This document shows, piece by piece, positions 1 through 9,930 of a DNA stretch of 64,000 bases. The position numbers and the translations under genes were made by a program. The DNA comes from Serinicoccus marinus DSM 15273 (GTDB lineage: Bacteria; Actinomycetota; Actinomycetes; Actinomycetales; Dermatophilaceae): NCBI RefSeq assembly GCF_008386315.1, contig NZ_CP043808.1:744001-808000 (forward strand), in the 5' to 3' direction. The notes under the pieces are model-generated. The model made no database searches, was not told the origin of the DNA, and saw nothing but the letters and a program-made list of their open reading frames with translations. The first letter of the stretch is position 1. Each line of letters begins with the position of its first letter.

Positions 1-209
1 TCGAGCGCGGCAAGGAGCTCGCCGCCGGGATGGCGGCCGAGGACGAGATCCTGCTGCCGCCGCGCGACGTGGAGGGCACGGAGAAGAAGGAGGCCAAGCA
101 GGCCGAGGTGGTCCGCGAGGCGCGGGAGACGCGCATGCAGGCCGCCGCGGACCTCGAGGCCGCGGGGGAGGAGCCCGGGCTGGAGGGTCGCGAACCCTCG
201 CGGCGTTGA
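1..209 (+). CDS. C-terminal end of an unknown protein (partial)
   Basis: This reading frame is open from the window edge and stops at TGA 207-209. About 68 residues are visible. They are rich in Glu, Lys, Arg and Ala with a predicted helical character (for example EKKEAKQAEVVREARETRMQ) and end in REPSRR. No catalytic motif or membrane segment is present. The codon pattern, with G or C in third positions, agrees with real coding sequence. I do not recognise the family; the start lies outside the window. The next gene is tRNA-His, so this is the last gene of its own unit. Confidence 0.6.
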   Translation, partial: ERGKELAAGMAAEDEILLPPRDVEGTEKKEAKQAEVVREARETRMQAAADLEAAGEEPGLEGREPSRR

Positions 210-270
210 GCCGTCCCCGCGACCACGCTTCTGATGACCGCCGCGTTTCTCGGGCACACCCCGGAGGCGC

Positions 271-276
271 TACGAT
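271..276 (+). promoter_or_regulatory. -10 element (TACGAT) of the tRNA-His gene
   Basis: TACGAT lies about 37 nt before the mature tRNA 5' end. It has the same form as the -10 hexamers seen 6-8 nt before many start codons in this window (CACGAT, CACAAT, TAGGAT). Initiation would be near 283, giving a short 5' leader for RNase P to remove. No strong -35 is visible. Confidence 0.45.
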
Positions 277-312
277 GGTCGGCGTTGCCCGGGCTCGCCC
301 GCAGGCAGCATG

Positions 313-385
313 GTGGGCGTAGCTCAGCAGGTAGAGCATCGCGTTGTGGTCGCGAGGGTCGCGGGTTCAAACCCCGTCGCTCACC
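313..385 (+). tRNA. tRNA-His (anticodon GTG)
   Basis: A full cloverleaf can be drawn. The acceptor stem pairs 313-319 (GTGGGCG) with 378-384 (CGCTCAC), the D-arm is GCTCAGCAGGTAGAGC, the anticodon is GTG, and the T-arm has GGTTCAAACCC. The base at 312 is G and the discriminator at 385 is C, so the -1 G that histidyl-tRNA synthetase needs is encoded opposite C73. That is the hallmark of bacterial tRNA-His. CCA is not encoded. Confidence 0.97.
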
Positions 386-392
386 CCGAGAG

Positions 393-420
393 AAGGCCCC
401 GGCAATCGTGCCGGGGCCTT
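393..420 (+). terminator. Intrinsic terminator after tRNA-His
   Basis: A perfect 12-bp stem (AAGGCCCCGGCA and its complement) encloses a 4-nt loop, ATCG, eight bases after the tRNA. The sequence after it is only weakly T-rich (CTTCGTCG), as is usual in high-GC actinomycetes. Confidence 0.85.
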
Positions 421-457
421 CGTCGTGCTCGGGGTGGGTATGCCGCGGGGCGTCGGC

Positions 458-1069
458 TCAGGCCGGCGCCGTGCCCTCGGTGTGCCGCGCCGCGATCTCC
501 TTGAGCGTGGTCGAGTCCAGCCCGGGCAGCTCGCGGAAGAGCGCCTCGCGGTAGTAGCGCAGCTCGGCGATGCTGTCCCGGATGTCGCCGAGCGCGCGGT
601 GGCCGCCGGTCTTGGCGGGGGCCATGTAGTAGGCGCGGGGGTACCACCGCTTGGCCAGCTCCTTGATCGAGGAGACGTCGACGATCCGGTAGTGCAGGTG
701 CGCGTCCAGCTCGGGCATGTCGCGCGCGAGGAAGGCACGGTCGGTGCTCACCGTGTTGCCGCCCAGCGGCGCCTTGCGCGCCTCCGGGACGTGCGCACGG
801 ACATACTCCAGGACCTGGCGCTGCGCCTCCTCCAGGGTGATGCCGCTCTCCAGCAGGGGGAGGAGCCCGGAGGCGGTGTGCATCGTGCGCACGAAGTCGC
901 CCATCTGCTCCAGCGCCTCGTCCGGCGGCCGGATCACCACGTCGACGCCGTCACCGAGCACGGTCAGCTCGGAGTCGGTGACGAGGCAGGCCACCTCCAC
1001 CAGCGCGTCCGCGACCGTGTCCAGGCCGGTCATCTCGCAGTCGATCCAGACGATCCGCTCACCACTCAC
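458..1069 (-). CDS. orn: Oligoribonuclease
   Basis: A 203-residue 3'-5' exoribonuclease of the DEDDh family. It degrades 2-5 nt RNA fragments, and pGpG in organisms that use cyclic di-GMP, to mononucleotides in the cytoplasm. The exonuclease motifs are in order: IDCEMTGLD at the N-terminus, the central STDRAFLARDMPEL, and HRALGDIRDSI near the C-terminus. Length matches the family (about 180-215). The GTG start was chosen because the protein then opens with the conserved VWIDCEMTG block. A -10-like TACCCT ends 7 nt before it on the minus strand, so the mRNA may be leaderless. It is divergent from the PrsW-like gene, with 42 bp between the two starts. Confidence 0.96.
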   Translation of the reverse strand: MSGERIVWIDCEMTGLDTVADALVEVACLVTDSELTVLGDGVDVVIRPPDEALEQMGDFVRTMHTASGLLPLLESGITLEEAQRQVLEYVRAHVPEARKAPLGGNTVSTDRAFLARDMPELDAHLHYRIVDVSSIKELAKRWYPRAYYMAPAKTGGHRALGDIRDSIAELRYYREALFRELPGLDSTTLKEIAARHTEGTAPA

Positions 1070-1111
1070 GGCATCCAGGGTAGGCGCTCGTGTCCCGGTA
1101 GCCTCAGGCCC

Positions 1112-2341
1112 ATGGTCTTCCAGCCCACGCCGCCGAGCAGCTCGCTGCCCGGCTCCTCCGCCGGCAGCGGCGCCCCCGGCACGTCCGGCGACTGGCACCA
1201 GGTGATGTCCTTCCAGCAGCCGCAGGGGCCGACGCCGCCCAACGCCACGCGGCGCCCGGTCATCCGTCGCGTGCTGCTCTGGAGCGCCGTGGTGAGCGTC
1301 TTCGGGCTGGCCGCGCTCGCCATGACCCTCATCGTCACCACGGCGGTCGGGCTGCAGGCCGCGATCCTCGGCATGTTGAGCGCCTCGCTCGCGCTGGGCA
1401 TCGTCATACCCCTCTTCATCTGGGTCGACCGGCTCGAGGCCGAGCCCGCGCGCCTGCTGTGGTTCGCCTTCCTCTGGGGCGCGCTGATCTCCACGCTCGC
1501 GGCGCTGCTGCTCAACGAGCTCGGCGTGACGGTCCTCGCGGGCACCGGGGCCGACCCGCTCGTCGCGGGCGCCGTCCTCGTGGCCCCGCTCACCGAGGAG
1601 GTCGCCAAGGGACTCGGCGTGCTGCTGATCTTCCTCTTCGCCAGGCGGGAGTTCAACGGTGTCACCGACGGCATCGTGTATGCCGGCATCGTCGCCGCGG
1701 GCTTCGCCTTCGTGGAGAACATCCTCTACCTGGGGCAGACCTTCCTCGAGGCCGGCGCCCCCGGGCTGGTCGGATTGTTCATCATGCGCTGCCTGGTCAG
1801 CCCGTTCGCCCACCCGATGTTCACCGTCTGCACCGGTCTGGCGCTCGGGCTGGTCGCCCACCGTCGCCGGGCCAGCTCCGCCTGGGTCGTGCTCGTCGGT
1901 CTGGCGTGCGCGGTCTTCCTGCACGCGCTGTTCAACTACAGCGCGGTCGCCGCCTCGGAGTACTACCTCGTGCTCTTCCTCGTCGTCCAGGTCCCGCTCT
2001 TCATCGCCTTCCTGCTGCTGCTGCGCTGGGCCCGCAACCGCGAGTCCCGGCTCATGCGCGACGCGCTCACGACCTACGGCATGGCCGGGTGGTACACCAC
2101 CGCCGAGGTCGCCATGCTCGCCAGCCCCGGCGAGCGTCGCCGGGCGCGCCGCTGGGCCGGCGGTGTCGGGGGCAAGCAGGCCGAGAAGGCGATGGAGGCC
2201 TTCCAGGACGAGAGCGGGGAGCTGGCGATGGTGCGCAAGCACCTGATCTCCGGCGGCCCGGACCCGGTGTGGCAGGCGCGCGAGAAGCGGATCCTCGACG
2301 CCGTCACCGCGCACCGGCGGGTCTTCGTGCCCCAGGCCTGA
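1112..2341 (+). CDS. PrsW-family intramembrane glutamic protease
   Basis: A 409-residue multi-pass membrane protein. After about 45 residues of Pro/Gly/Ser-rich cytoplasmic tail come roughly eight hydrophobic segments. They hold the PrsW signature blocks: LTEEVAKGLG with the catalytic Glu pair, RREFNGVTDGIVYAG, FAFVENILYL, HPMFTVCTGLALG and FLHALFNYSA. The family belongs to the ABI/CAAX-like fold. The best-known member cleaves the anti-sigma factor RsiW in Bacillus; substrates in actinomycetes are unknown. The C-terminal 100 residues are a soluble charged tail. The ATG at 1112 sits 7 nt after a TAGCCT hexamer; the ATG at 1205, in a better ribosome-site context, is an alternative start. No sigma/anti-sigma pair lies directly beside it. 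Confidence 0.85.
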   Translation: MVFQPTPPSSSLPGSSAGSGAPGTSGDWHQVMSFQQPQGPTPPNATRRPVIRRVLLWSAVVSVFGLAALAMTLIVTTAVGLQAAILGMLSASLALGIVIPLFIWVDRLEAEPARLLWFAFLWGALISTLAALLLNELGVTVLAGTGADPLVAGAVLVAPLTEEVAKGLGVLLIFLFARREFNGVTDGIVYAGIVAAGFAFVENILYLGQTFLEAGAPGLVGLFIMRCLVSPFAHPMFTVCTGLALGLVAHRRRASSAWVVLVGLACAVFLHALFNYSAVAASEYYLVLFLVVQVPLFIAFLLLLRWARNRESRLMRDALTTYGMAGWYTTAEVAMLASPGERRRARRWAGGVGGKQAEKAMEAFQDESGELAMVRKHLISGGPDPVWQAREKRILDAVTAHRRVFVPQA

Positions 2342-2425
2342 GCACGCCTGTGCCTCATCCTGTGACTCGAGCGTCGCTAGAGGCACGCCCGCGTCACGAG
2401 GAGAGGCACGAGCGTGGGGGAGCGC

Positions 2426-2656
2426 TCAGGCGTCGCGGGCCTCGACCTTGGGCTGGCTGATCTCGACCCCGGGGACCGAGAGGTCCTTGAGGGCCTTGGA
2501 GACGCCCGCCACCAGGCTGGAGGCGGCGCGCTCCTCCTCGCGGATGTCGTGCGGGGACAGCGAGTCGTCAGGGGTGTCCTGCTCGACCGACTCCACGAGG
2601 GCGTCCTCGTCGGTGATGTCGGCCTCCAGGGTGATGGTGAGGGTGTGCTTGCTCAT
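2426..2656 (-). CDS. Small acidic protein of unknown function
   Basis: A 76-residue protein that begins MSKHTLTITLEADITDEDAL. It is strongly acidic in the first half (EDALVESVEQDTPDDSL) and has no membrane segment, Cys or recognisable domain. A clear Shine-Dalgarno (GGAGG, 4 nt before ATG) and clean codon bias support it as a real gene. It is convergent with the PrsW-like gene. I do not recognise the family. Confidence 0.7.
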   Translation of the reverse strand: MSKHTLTITLEADITDEDALVESVEQDTPDDSLSPHDIREEERAASSLVAGVSKALKDLSVPGVEISQPKVEARDA

Positions 2657-2751
2657 GCCTCCAGCGTCCCCGATCGCGCCGGGGTGTGCGACCTGGACGG
2701 GCCCCGGGCGACGACCCGGTCGGGCCGGACCCGGGCGCCTGCTCCGATCGG

Positions 2752-2824
2752 TGCCCCCGGCGCGACTCGAACGCGCAACCGACGGATTAGAAGGCCGTTG
2801 CTCTATCCATTGAGCTACGGGGGC
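2752..2824 (-). tRNA. tRNA-Arg (anticodon TCT)
   Basis: On the minus strand the acceptor stem GCCCCCG pairs with CGGGGGC. The D-arm is GCTCAATGGATAGAGC, the anticodon loop CTTCTAA carries TCT, and the T-loop is TTCGAGT. The discriminator is A and CCA is not encoded. It reads the rare AGA codon. Confidence 0.96.
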
Positions 2825-2868
2825 CGGAGCGTCCCAGTCTAGTGCGCGCTCCTCTAGGATCGGTCGCC

Positions 2869-4011
2869 ATGAGCACACCCTCGGGGGCGCAGGAGGCCCT
2901 GGCGCCGCTGCGGGACCAGATCGACGACGTCGACGACCAGGTGATGGAGCTGCTCGCGCGCCGGCTGGAGCTCGTCTCCCAGGTGGGGGAGGTCAAGGGG
3001 CGGCACGGGCTGCCGATCTACGACCCCGCGCGGGAACGCGCGATGATCGCCACGAAGCGCGAGCGCGCCGCCGAGCGCGGCCTGCCGCCCGACCTCGTCG
3101 AGGACGTGCTGCGCCGGTGCATGCGCGAGGCATACACCCACGAGAAGAACATGGGCTTCACCCGGCAGGCACCCGACCTCGGCCCGGTCGTGGTCGTCGG
3201 CGGGGCGGGGCGGATGGGCGCGCTGTGGGGGCGGATGTTCGCGCTGTCCGGGTATGACGTGCGCGTCGTCGAGCGCGACGACACCCCCGAGCAGGTCGCG
3301 GACGCGGTGCACGGTGCCGGGATGGTGCTCGTCTCGGTGCCGATTCACGACACGGTCGGGGTGGTGCGCGGCCTGCCCGCGCTGCCCGCCGACTGCCTGC
3401 TCGTCGACCTCACCTCCACCAAGCGGGAGGTCATGCGGGCGATGCTGGAGACCCACCCCGGGCCGGTGCTGGGGATGCACCCGATGTTCGGCCCCGACGT
3501 CGACAGCTTCGCCAAGCAGGTCGTCGCGGCGGTGCCGGGACGCGACCCGGGCGCGAGCACCTGGTTGGTCGAGCAGGTGCGGCTGTGGGGCGCCCGCGTG
3601 CACGAGGTCGACGCCGACGAGCACGACCACGCGATGGGTCTGATCCAGGCGCTGCGGCACTTCTCGACCTTCGCCTACGGCTGGCACCTGGCGCACGAGG
3701 ACCGCGACCTCGACACCCTCCTCGCGCTGTCCTCGCCGATCTACCGGCTCGAGCTGGTCATGGTCGGCCGCCTCTTCGCGCAGGACGCCGAGCTCTACTT
3801 CGACATCATCACCGGCTCCTCGGACGCGCTGGAGCTCATCGAGCGCTACCACCGGCGCTACGCCCGGGCCATCGAGCTGTTGCGCACCGGCGACCGCGAG
3901 GCCTTCGTCCGGCAGTTCGGCGAGGTCGAGGAGTGGTTCGGCGAGCACGCCGAACGCTTCCTCGGGGAGTCCAAGGCGCTGCTGGCGCACGCCGACGCGA
4001 CGCGCAGCTGA
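2869..4011 (+). CDS. tyrA: Bifunctional chorismate mutase / prephenate dehydrogenase (T-protein)
   Basis: A 380-residue cytoplasmic enzyme for tyrosine synthesis. Residues 1-90 are an AroQ-type chorismate mutase ([19 protein letters not shown]). From about residue 105 there is a Rossmann dinucleotide fold ([17 protein letters not shown]) and then a prephenate dehydrogenase domain. The blocks [38 protein letters not shown] and [21 protein letters not shown] match Escherichia coli TyrA as I remember it almost word for word. Length also matches (373 in E. coli). Most actinomycetes instead have separate enzymes, so lateral origin is possible. TAGGAT ends 8 nt before the ATG, so the mRNA is probably leaderless. 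Confidence 0.95.
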   Translation: MSTPSGAQEALAPLRDQIDDVDDQVMELLARRLELVSQVGEVKGRHGLPIYDPARERAMIATKRERAAERGLPPDLVEDVLRRCMREAYTHEKNMGFTRQAPDLGPVVVVGGAGRMGALWGRMFALSGYDVRVVERDDTPEQVADAVHGAGMVLVSVPIHDTVGVVRGLPALPADCLLVDLTSTKREVMRAMLETHPGPVLGMHPMFGPDVDSFAKQVVAAVPGRDPGASTWLVEQVRLWGARVHEVDADEHDHAMGLIQALRHFSTFAYGWHLAHEDRDLDTLLALSSPIYRLELVMVGRLFAQDAELYFDIITGSSDALELIERYHRRYARAIELLRTGDREAFVRQFGEVEEWFGEHAERFLGESKALLAHADATRS

Positions 4012-4064
4012 GCGGCCCGGCGGTTCGTCTTGGTGGACGGCGGCGCGAGGGCCACACTAGGGCC

Positions 4065-5768
4065 GTGACTTCGGACCCCGCTGCGCTGCTCGCTGCTGTC
4101 GAGAGGCTCCGCTCGGGCGCCGGGGAGGTCGCGCTCCCGCTCGACCTGGACGGCGCGCAGGAGGCCCGCACGGCCCGCCGCGAGCTCGAGCAGCAGCTCG
4201 ACGACTACGTCCTGCCGCGGCTGCGCTCCCTCGACGCGCCGCTGCTCGCCGTCGTCGGCGGGTCCACCGGCGCCGGCAAGTCGACGCTGGTCAACACTGT
4301 CGTCGGCGAGGAGGTCAGCCGGGCCGGCATCCTGCGGCCGACGACGAAGGCCTCGGTGCTCGTGCACCACCCCGACGACGCGCGCTGGTTCACCGACACC
4401 AGGGTGCTGCCCGGGCTGGCCCGGGTGCGCGGCGACGCGGCCGAGGTCGAGGACCCGGGAGCGGTGCGGCTGGTGGCCGCGGACGCGCTCCCCGCCGGGC
4501 TCGCGCTCCTGGACGCTCCCGACATCGACTCGGTGGTCGAGGCCAACCGCCAGCTCTCCAAGCAGCTGCTCTCCGCCGCCGACCTGTGGCTCTTCGTCAC
4601 CACCGCGTCCCGGTATGCCGACGCCGTCCCGTGGGGCCTGCTGCGCGAGGCCAGCGAGCGCGGGACCTCGGTCGCCATCGTGCTCAACCGGGTGCCGCCG
4701 GAGGCGATGGAGCAGGTGCGGGTGCACCTCGCCACCATGCTGCGCGAGCAGGGCCTCGGGCAGTCCCCGATCTTCACCGTCCCCGAGGTCGACCTCGACG
4801 ACGGCGCCATCCCCGGCAAGCAGAGCGAGCGGCTGCGCGGCTGGCTGCACTCGCTGGCCAGCGACGCCCGGGCACGCTCGGTCGTCATCCGCCGCACCCT
4901 CGCCGGCACGCTCGGCTCGCTCGATGCCCGCGCGCAGGCGCTCGCCACGGCCGGCAGGCACCAGGTCGAGGCGCTGGGCTCGCTGCAGCAGGCGCCGGAG
5001 CAGGCATACCGGGACGCGCTGGAGTCGGTCGGCGAGGGAGTCCAGGACGGGTCGCTGCTGCGCGGCGAGGTGCTCGCGCGCTGGCACGAGCTGATCGGGA
5101 CCGGTGAGTTCTTCCGCTCGATCGAGGCGGGCGTCGGGCGGATCCGTGACCGGCTGGCCTCCTTCTTCACCGGCAAGGAGGTCACCTCCGAGCCGCTCGG
5201 CGAGGCGCTGCAGACCGGGGCCGCGGCGCTCATCACCTCGCACGGGCAGGTCGCCGCCAGCACCGCCGCCCGCGCGTGGAAGCAGGCGCCCGGTGGCCGC
5301 GGCCTGGTCGAGGGGCACCCCGAGCTCGGCAAGGCCTCGCCGGACTTCACCGAGCAGGTGGAGCGGCTGATCCGCGACTGGCAGCGCGACATCCTGGAGA
5401 TGGTCAAGGAGGAGGCCGGGTCGCGGCGCACGACCGCGCGCTACCTCGCCTTCGGCGTCAACGGGCTCGGCGTCCTGCTCATGGTCGTCGTCTTCAGCGC
5501 GACCGCCTTCATCCCGACCGGGGCCGAGGTCGCCGTCGGCGCCGGCTCGGCCGTGCTCGCCCAGCGCCTGCTGGAGGCCGTCTTCGGCGACGAGGCGGTC
5601 CGTCGGATGGCGGCGCGTGCCCGCGACGACCTCGTCGTCAAGGTGCGCGGCCTGTATGCCGCCGAGCAGGCCCGCTTCGACGGCGTGCTGGCGGAGTCGG
5701 TGCCGGTGTCGCCGGAGCCGATCGAGGAGCTGGAGTCGGCCGCGGCGCAGGTCGAGGGGGCACGCTGA
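4065..5768 (+). CDS. Dynamin-like membrane GTPase, first of a tandem pair
   Basis: A 567-residue GTPase of the dynamin/YfjP-like group. The P-loop GGSTGAGKST is at residues 65-74, the G3 region is DAPDID near 150, and the G4 position reads NRVP instead of canonical NKxD. The C-terminal half is helical, with a hydrophobic stretch around residues 455-480 (GVNGLGVLLMVVVFSATAF). In Streptomyces a comparable two-gene unit (dynA-dynB) acts with FtsZ at sporulation septa, and in mycobacteria iniA/iniC is a related pair; a membrane-remodelling role here is inference. The GTG start is preceded by CACACT at 6 nt. Its TGA shares one base with the next ATG (TGATG), so the two are translationally coupled. 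Confidence 0.82.
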   Translation: MTSDPAALLAAVERLRSGAGEVALPLDLDGAQEARTARRELEQQLDDYVLPRLRSLDAPLLAVVGGSTGAGKSTLVNTVVGEEVSRAGILRPTTKASVLVHHPDDARWFTDTRVLPGLARVRGDAAEVEDPGAVRLVAADALPAGLALLDAPDIDSVVEANRQLSKQLLSAADLWLFVTTASRYADAVPWGLLREASERGTSVAIVLNRVPPEAMEQVRVHLATMLREQGLGQSPIFTVPEVDLDDGAIPGKQSERLRGWLHSLASDARARSVVIRRTLAGTLGSLDARAQALATAGRHQVEALGSLQQAPEQAYRDALESVGEGVQDGSLLRGEVLARWHELIGTGEFFRSIEAGVGRIRDRLASFFTGKEVTSEPLGEALQTGAAALITSHGQVAASTAARAWKQAPGGRGLVEGHPELGKASPDFTEQVERLIRDWQRDILEMVKEEAGSRRTTARYLAFGVNGLGVLLMVVVFSATAFIPTGAEVAVGAGSAVLAQRLLEAVFGDEAVRRMAARARDDLVVKVRGLYAAEQARFDGVLAESVPVSPEPIEELESAAAQVEGAR

Positions 5769-7411
5769 TGAGGAAGGGCAAGGGCAACGCCATCGCCGAG
5801 CACTCCGTCGTGGAGCGTTCGGAGCACCTGTCCACCGCGCTGGACGTCGGTGGGCCCGAGCTGGAGCAGGAGTCCGCCGGTGCCGCCCGGGAGGTGCTCG
5901 GCCGGGTCGGTGAGCGCTGGGCGATCGCCGGTGGCCGGACGGTCGTCGCGCTCGCCGGCGCCACCGGCTCGGGCAAGTCGAGCCTCTTCAACGCCCTGAC
6001 CGGCGAGGACGTCTCCGCGATCAGCCCGCGCCGCCCCACCACCGCGGAGGCCGGGGCCGCCGTGTGGGGCGACGAGGACGCCGCCGAGCTGCTGGACTGG
6101 CTCGGGGTGGCCACCCGCCACCACGTGACGATGACCGAGGACAACGCCGGGCTGGACGGGCTGGTCCTCGTCGACCTGCCCGACGTCGACTCCCGCGAGC
6201 TGCGGCACCGGGTCGAGGCCGACCGCATCCTGGAGCGGGCCGACGTCTTCGTCTGGGTCGCCGACCCGCAGAAGTATGCCGACGCCCGGCTGCACGACGA
6301 CTACCTCCGGCCGCTGCGCCACCACGACGCGGTCATGCTCGTCGTGCTCAACCAGGTCGACCGGATCCGCGAGGAGGGCGGGGTCGAGCAGATCGCCGCC
6401 GACCTGCGCCGCCTCGTGCAGGCCGACGGGGCCGGCGAGCACGACATCATCGCCACCTCGGCGCGGACGCAGCAGGGCATACCCGAGCTGCGCGACCGGA
6501 TCGGCGAGGTCGTCGGTGCGCGTAACGCGGCCGAGGCGCGCCTGGTGGCGGACCTGCGCTCCAGCGCCGGCCGGGTGCGCGAACGCGGGACAGCCGGTGA
6601 GACCCCCGAGCTGGGGCAGGAGGCCGACCACCGGCTGCACCAGGCGCTCACCGTCGCCTCCGGCGTCCCGGTCGTGCTCGACGCGGTGGACCGCGACTAC
6701 CGCCGCCGGGCTGCCGCACGGACCGGCTGGCCCTTCACCCGCTGGGTCGCCGGGCTGCGCCCGGACCCGTTGCGCCGGCTGCGGCTCGGCGACGACTCAC
6801 CCGGTGAGGCCGGGATCGCGCCCTCCGACGTGCGCGCCGTGCTCGGCCGCTCCTCGCTGCCGAGCCCGACGCCGGCCGCCCGCGCCAACGTGCAGCTCGC
6901 CACCCGACGCCTGGGTGAGAACGTGGGCGGGCAGCTCCCGCAGCGCTGGGCGGACGCGGTGCTCGAGGCGGCCAGCCCGCCGGAGGACACCCTCGCCGAC
7001 GCGCTCGACCAGGCGATCGTGGGGGTGCCGCTGCGCACCCGCACCCCCTTCTGGTGGTCGGTGCTCGGCATGCTGCAGCTGCTCTTCGCCGCGACCGCGG
7101 TGGCCGGGCTGCTGTGGCTCGTGCTGCTGGTCGTCCTGGGCTGGCTGCAGCTCCCGGTGGACGCGCCCTTCTGGGGCCCGGTGCCGATCCCGCTGGCGCT
7201 GCTCGTCGGCGGGGTGCTGGCCGGGCTGCTGCTCGCCCTGATCGGCCGGCTCGCGGCCGGGGTCGGTGCCGCGCGACGCCGGCGGCACGTGCAACAGGTG
7301 CTCGACGACGCCATCGACGAGGTCTCCTACCGGCACGTGCGCAAGCCGGTCATGACGGTGCTGGACCGGCACGAGAAGACCCGCACCCTGCTCGACCAGG
7401 CTGCCGCCTGA
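5768..7411 (+). CDS. Dynamin-like membrane GTPase, second of a tandem pair
   Basis: A 547-residue GTPase with P-loop GATGSGKSS at residues 64-72, a Thr-containing switch I region (RRPTTAEAG), G3 DLPDVDS and G4 NQVD. Unlike its upstream partner it has two clear transmembrane segments near the C-terminus, separated by a short Pro-rich loop (LPVDAPFWGPVPI) and followed by a basic cytoplasmic tail. The start overlaps the upstream stop, which suggests fixed stoichiometry and a heteromeric complex. GTP-dependent membrane binding is a family property; the biological role is inferred only. Confidence 0.82.
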   Translation: MRKGKGNAIAEHSVVERSEHLSTALDVGGPELEQESAGAAREVLGRVGERWAIAGGRTVVALAGATGSGKSSLFNALTGEDVSAISPRRPTTAEAGAAVWGDEDAAELLDWLGVATRHHVTMTEDNAGLDGLVLVDLPDVDSRELRHRVEADRILERADVFVWVADPQKYADARLHDDYLRPLRHHDAVMLVVLNQVDRIREEGGVEQIAADLRRLVQADGAGEHDIIATSARTQQGIPELRDRIGEVVGARNAAEARLVADLRSSAGRVRERGTAGETPELGQEADHRLHQALTVASGVPVVLDAVDRDYRRRAAARTGWPFTRWVAGLRPDPLRRLRLGDDSPGEAGIAPSDVRAVLGRSSLPSPTPAARANVQLATRRLGENVGGQLPQRWADAVLEAASPPEDTLADALDQAIVGVPLRTRTPFWWSVLGMLQLLFAATAVAGLLWLVLLVVLGWLQLPVDAPFWGPVPIPLALLVGGVLAGLLLALIGRLAAGVGAARRRRHVQQVLDDAIDEVSYRHVRKPVMTVLDRHEKTRTLLDQAAA

Positions 7412-7548
7412 CGCTCCCGTCCACACCCTGCACCGGGCGCGGCGGTCGTCCACAGATCCCGGTATGCCGGTAGTCACCGGCGTCCGGGATGGTCAGGGTG
7501 GGGGCACGCCCGCATCCGCGGGTGGGACGTCCAGGAGGGGAACGCACC

Positions 7549-8133
7549 ATGATCAACGAGATGACCGTCACCGTCGCCGGCAACCTGACCCGCGACCCCG
7601 AGCGCAAGGTCAGTCACGCCTCGGGCAAGCCGTTCGCCGTCGTGCCGATCGCGGTCAACCGACGGCGCTTCGATGCCGGCCAGGAGGCCTGGATCACCGA
7701 GGACACGACGTATGTCGACCTGCAGTGCTTCCGGGGGACAGGGGCCACCGCCCTGGCCAGCTTCCGCAAGGGGGACCCGGTCCTCGCCCACGGCAAGCTG
7801 GCGCTGCGCGAGTGGAAGGCCGGCGACGCGAGCGGCACGCGCGTCAGCGTCACCGTCGACAGCATCGGGCACGACGTGACCTTCGGGGTGAGCAGCTTCA
7901 CCCGGGGCAAGGTCGCCTACGACCCCGACCCGACGAGCGCCCACGACCAGGCCCCGCCGGAGCACGGGGGCGGCGGGGTCGTCGGGGCGCTGGAGGAGAG
8001 GACCGGCGGGCCGGTCGCCTCGTCCGAGGAGGTGCCCGACGGGGAGGTGCCCGACGCGGAGATCGCGACCGACGCGGACGGCGTGGTCCAGGACGACCAG
8101 CAGGCCGACGCCGCCCTGGCCCGCAGCGCCTGA
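7549..8133 (+). CDS. Single-stranded DNA-binding protein paralogue
   Basis: A 194-residue protein. The first 120 residues form an SSB OB-fold (TVTVAGNLTRDPERK, GKPFAVVPIAVNRR, DLQCFRGTGATALASFRKGDPV). The tail is acidic and disordered but ends in ALARSA; the DDDIPF-type tip that primary SSBs use to recruit partner proteins is missing. I therefore call it an accessory SSB (SsbB-like), not the replicative one, which usually sits between rpsF and rpsR. The ATG was chosen for its strong Shine-Dalgarno AGGAGGGG about 8 nt upstream. The gene stands between the GTPase pair and ettA. Confidence 0.85.
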   Translation: MINEMTVTVAGNLTRDPERKVSHASGKPFAVVPIAVNRRRFDAGQEAWITEDTTYVDLQCFRGTGATALASFRKGDPVLAHGKLALREWKAGDASGTRVSVTVDSIGHDVTFGVSSFTRGKVAYDPDPTSAHDQAPPEHGGGGVVGALEERTGGPVASSEEVPDGEVPDAEIATDADGVVQDDQQADAALARSA

Positions 8134-8143
8134 GCGCGGGCGC

Positions 8144-8179
8144 GGCGGGCCGGGCCCGGAGATTCGGACTCGGCCCGCC
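8144..8179 (+). terminator. Candidate terminator between the SSB gene and ettA
   Basis: A 9-bp inverted repeat (GGCGGGCCG / CGGCCCGCC) with an 18-nt loop lies just after the SSB stop codon and just before the ettA -10. There is no T tract. Confidence 0.45.
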
Positions 8180-8199
8180 CGCCCTTATACCCTGGCGGC

Positions 8200-9874
<1,675 letters not shown>

Positions 9875-9882
<8 letters not shown>

Positions 9883-9898
9883 GCGACTGAGCGACTGA
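9875..9898 (+). repeat. Three tandem copies of an 8-bp unit at the ettA stop codon
   Basis: GCGACTGA occurs three times head to tail. The first copy contains the ettA stop codon TGA; the other two extend into the intergenic region. It is probably replication slippage with no coding effect. Confidence 0.9.
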
Positions 9899-9930
9899 GC
9901 CTCGTGGACCGGCCACCCGGTCCGCACGGT

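Noticed and set aside
344-1111. Long in-frame extension upstream of the PrsW-like gene
   Set aside because: It crosses tRNA-His, its terminator and the orn gene on the other strand, and its composition is that of a shadow frame. The ATG at 1112 is well placed.
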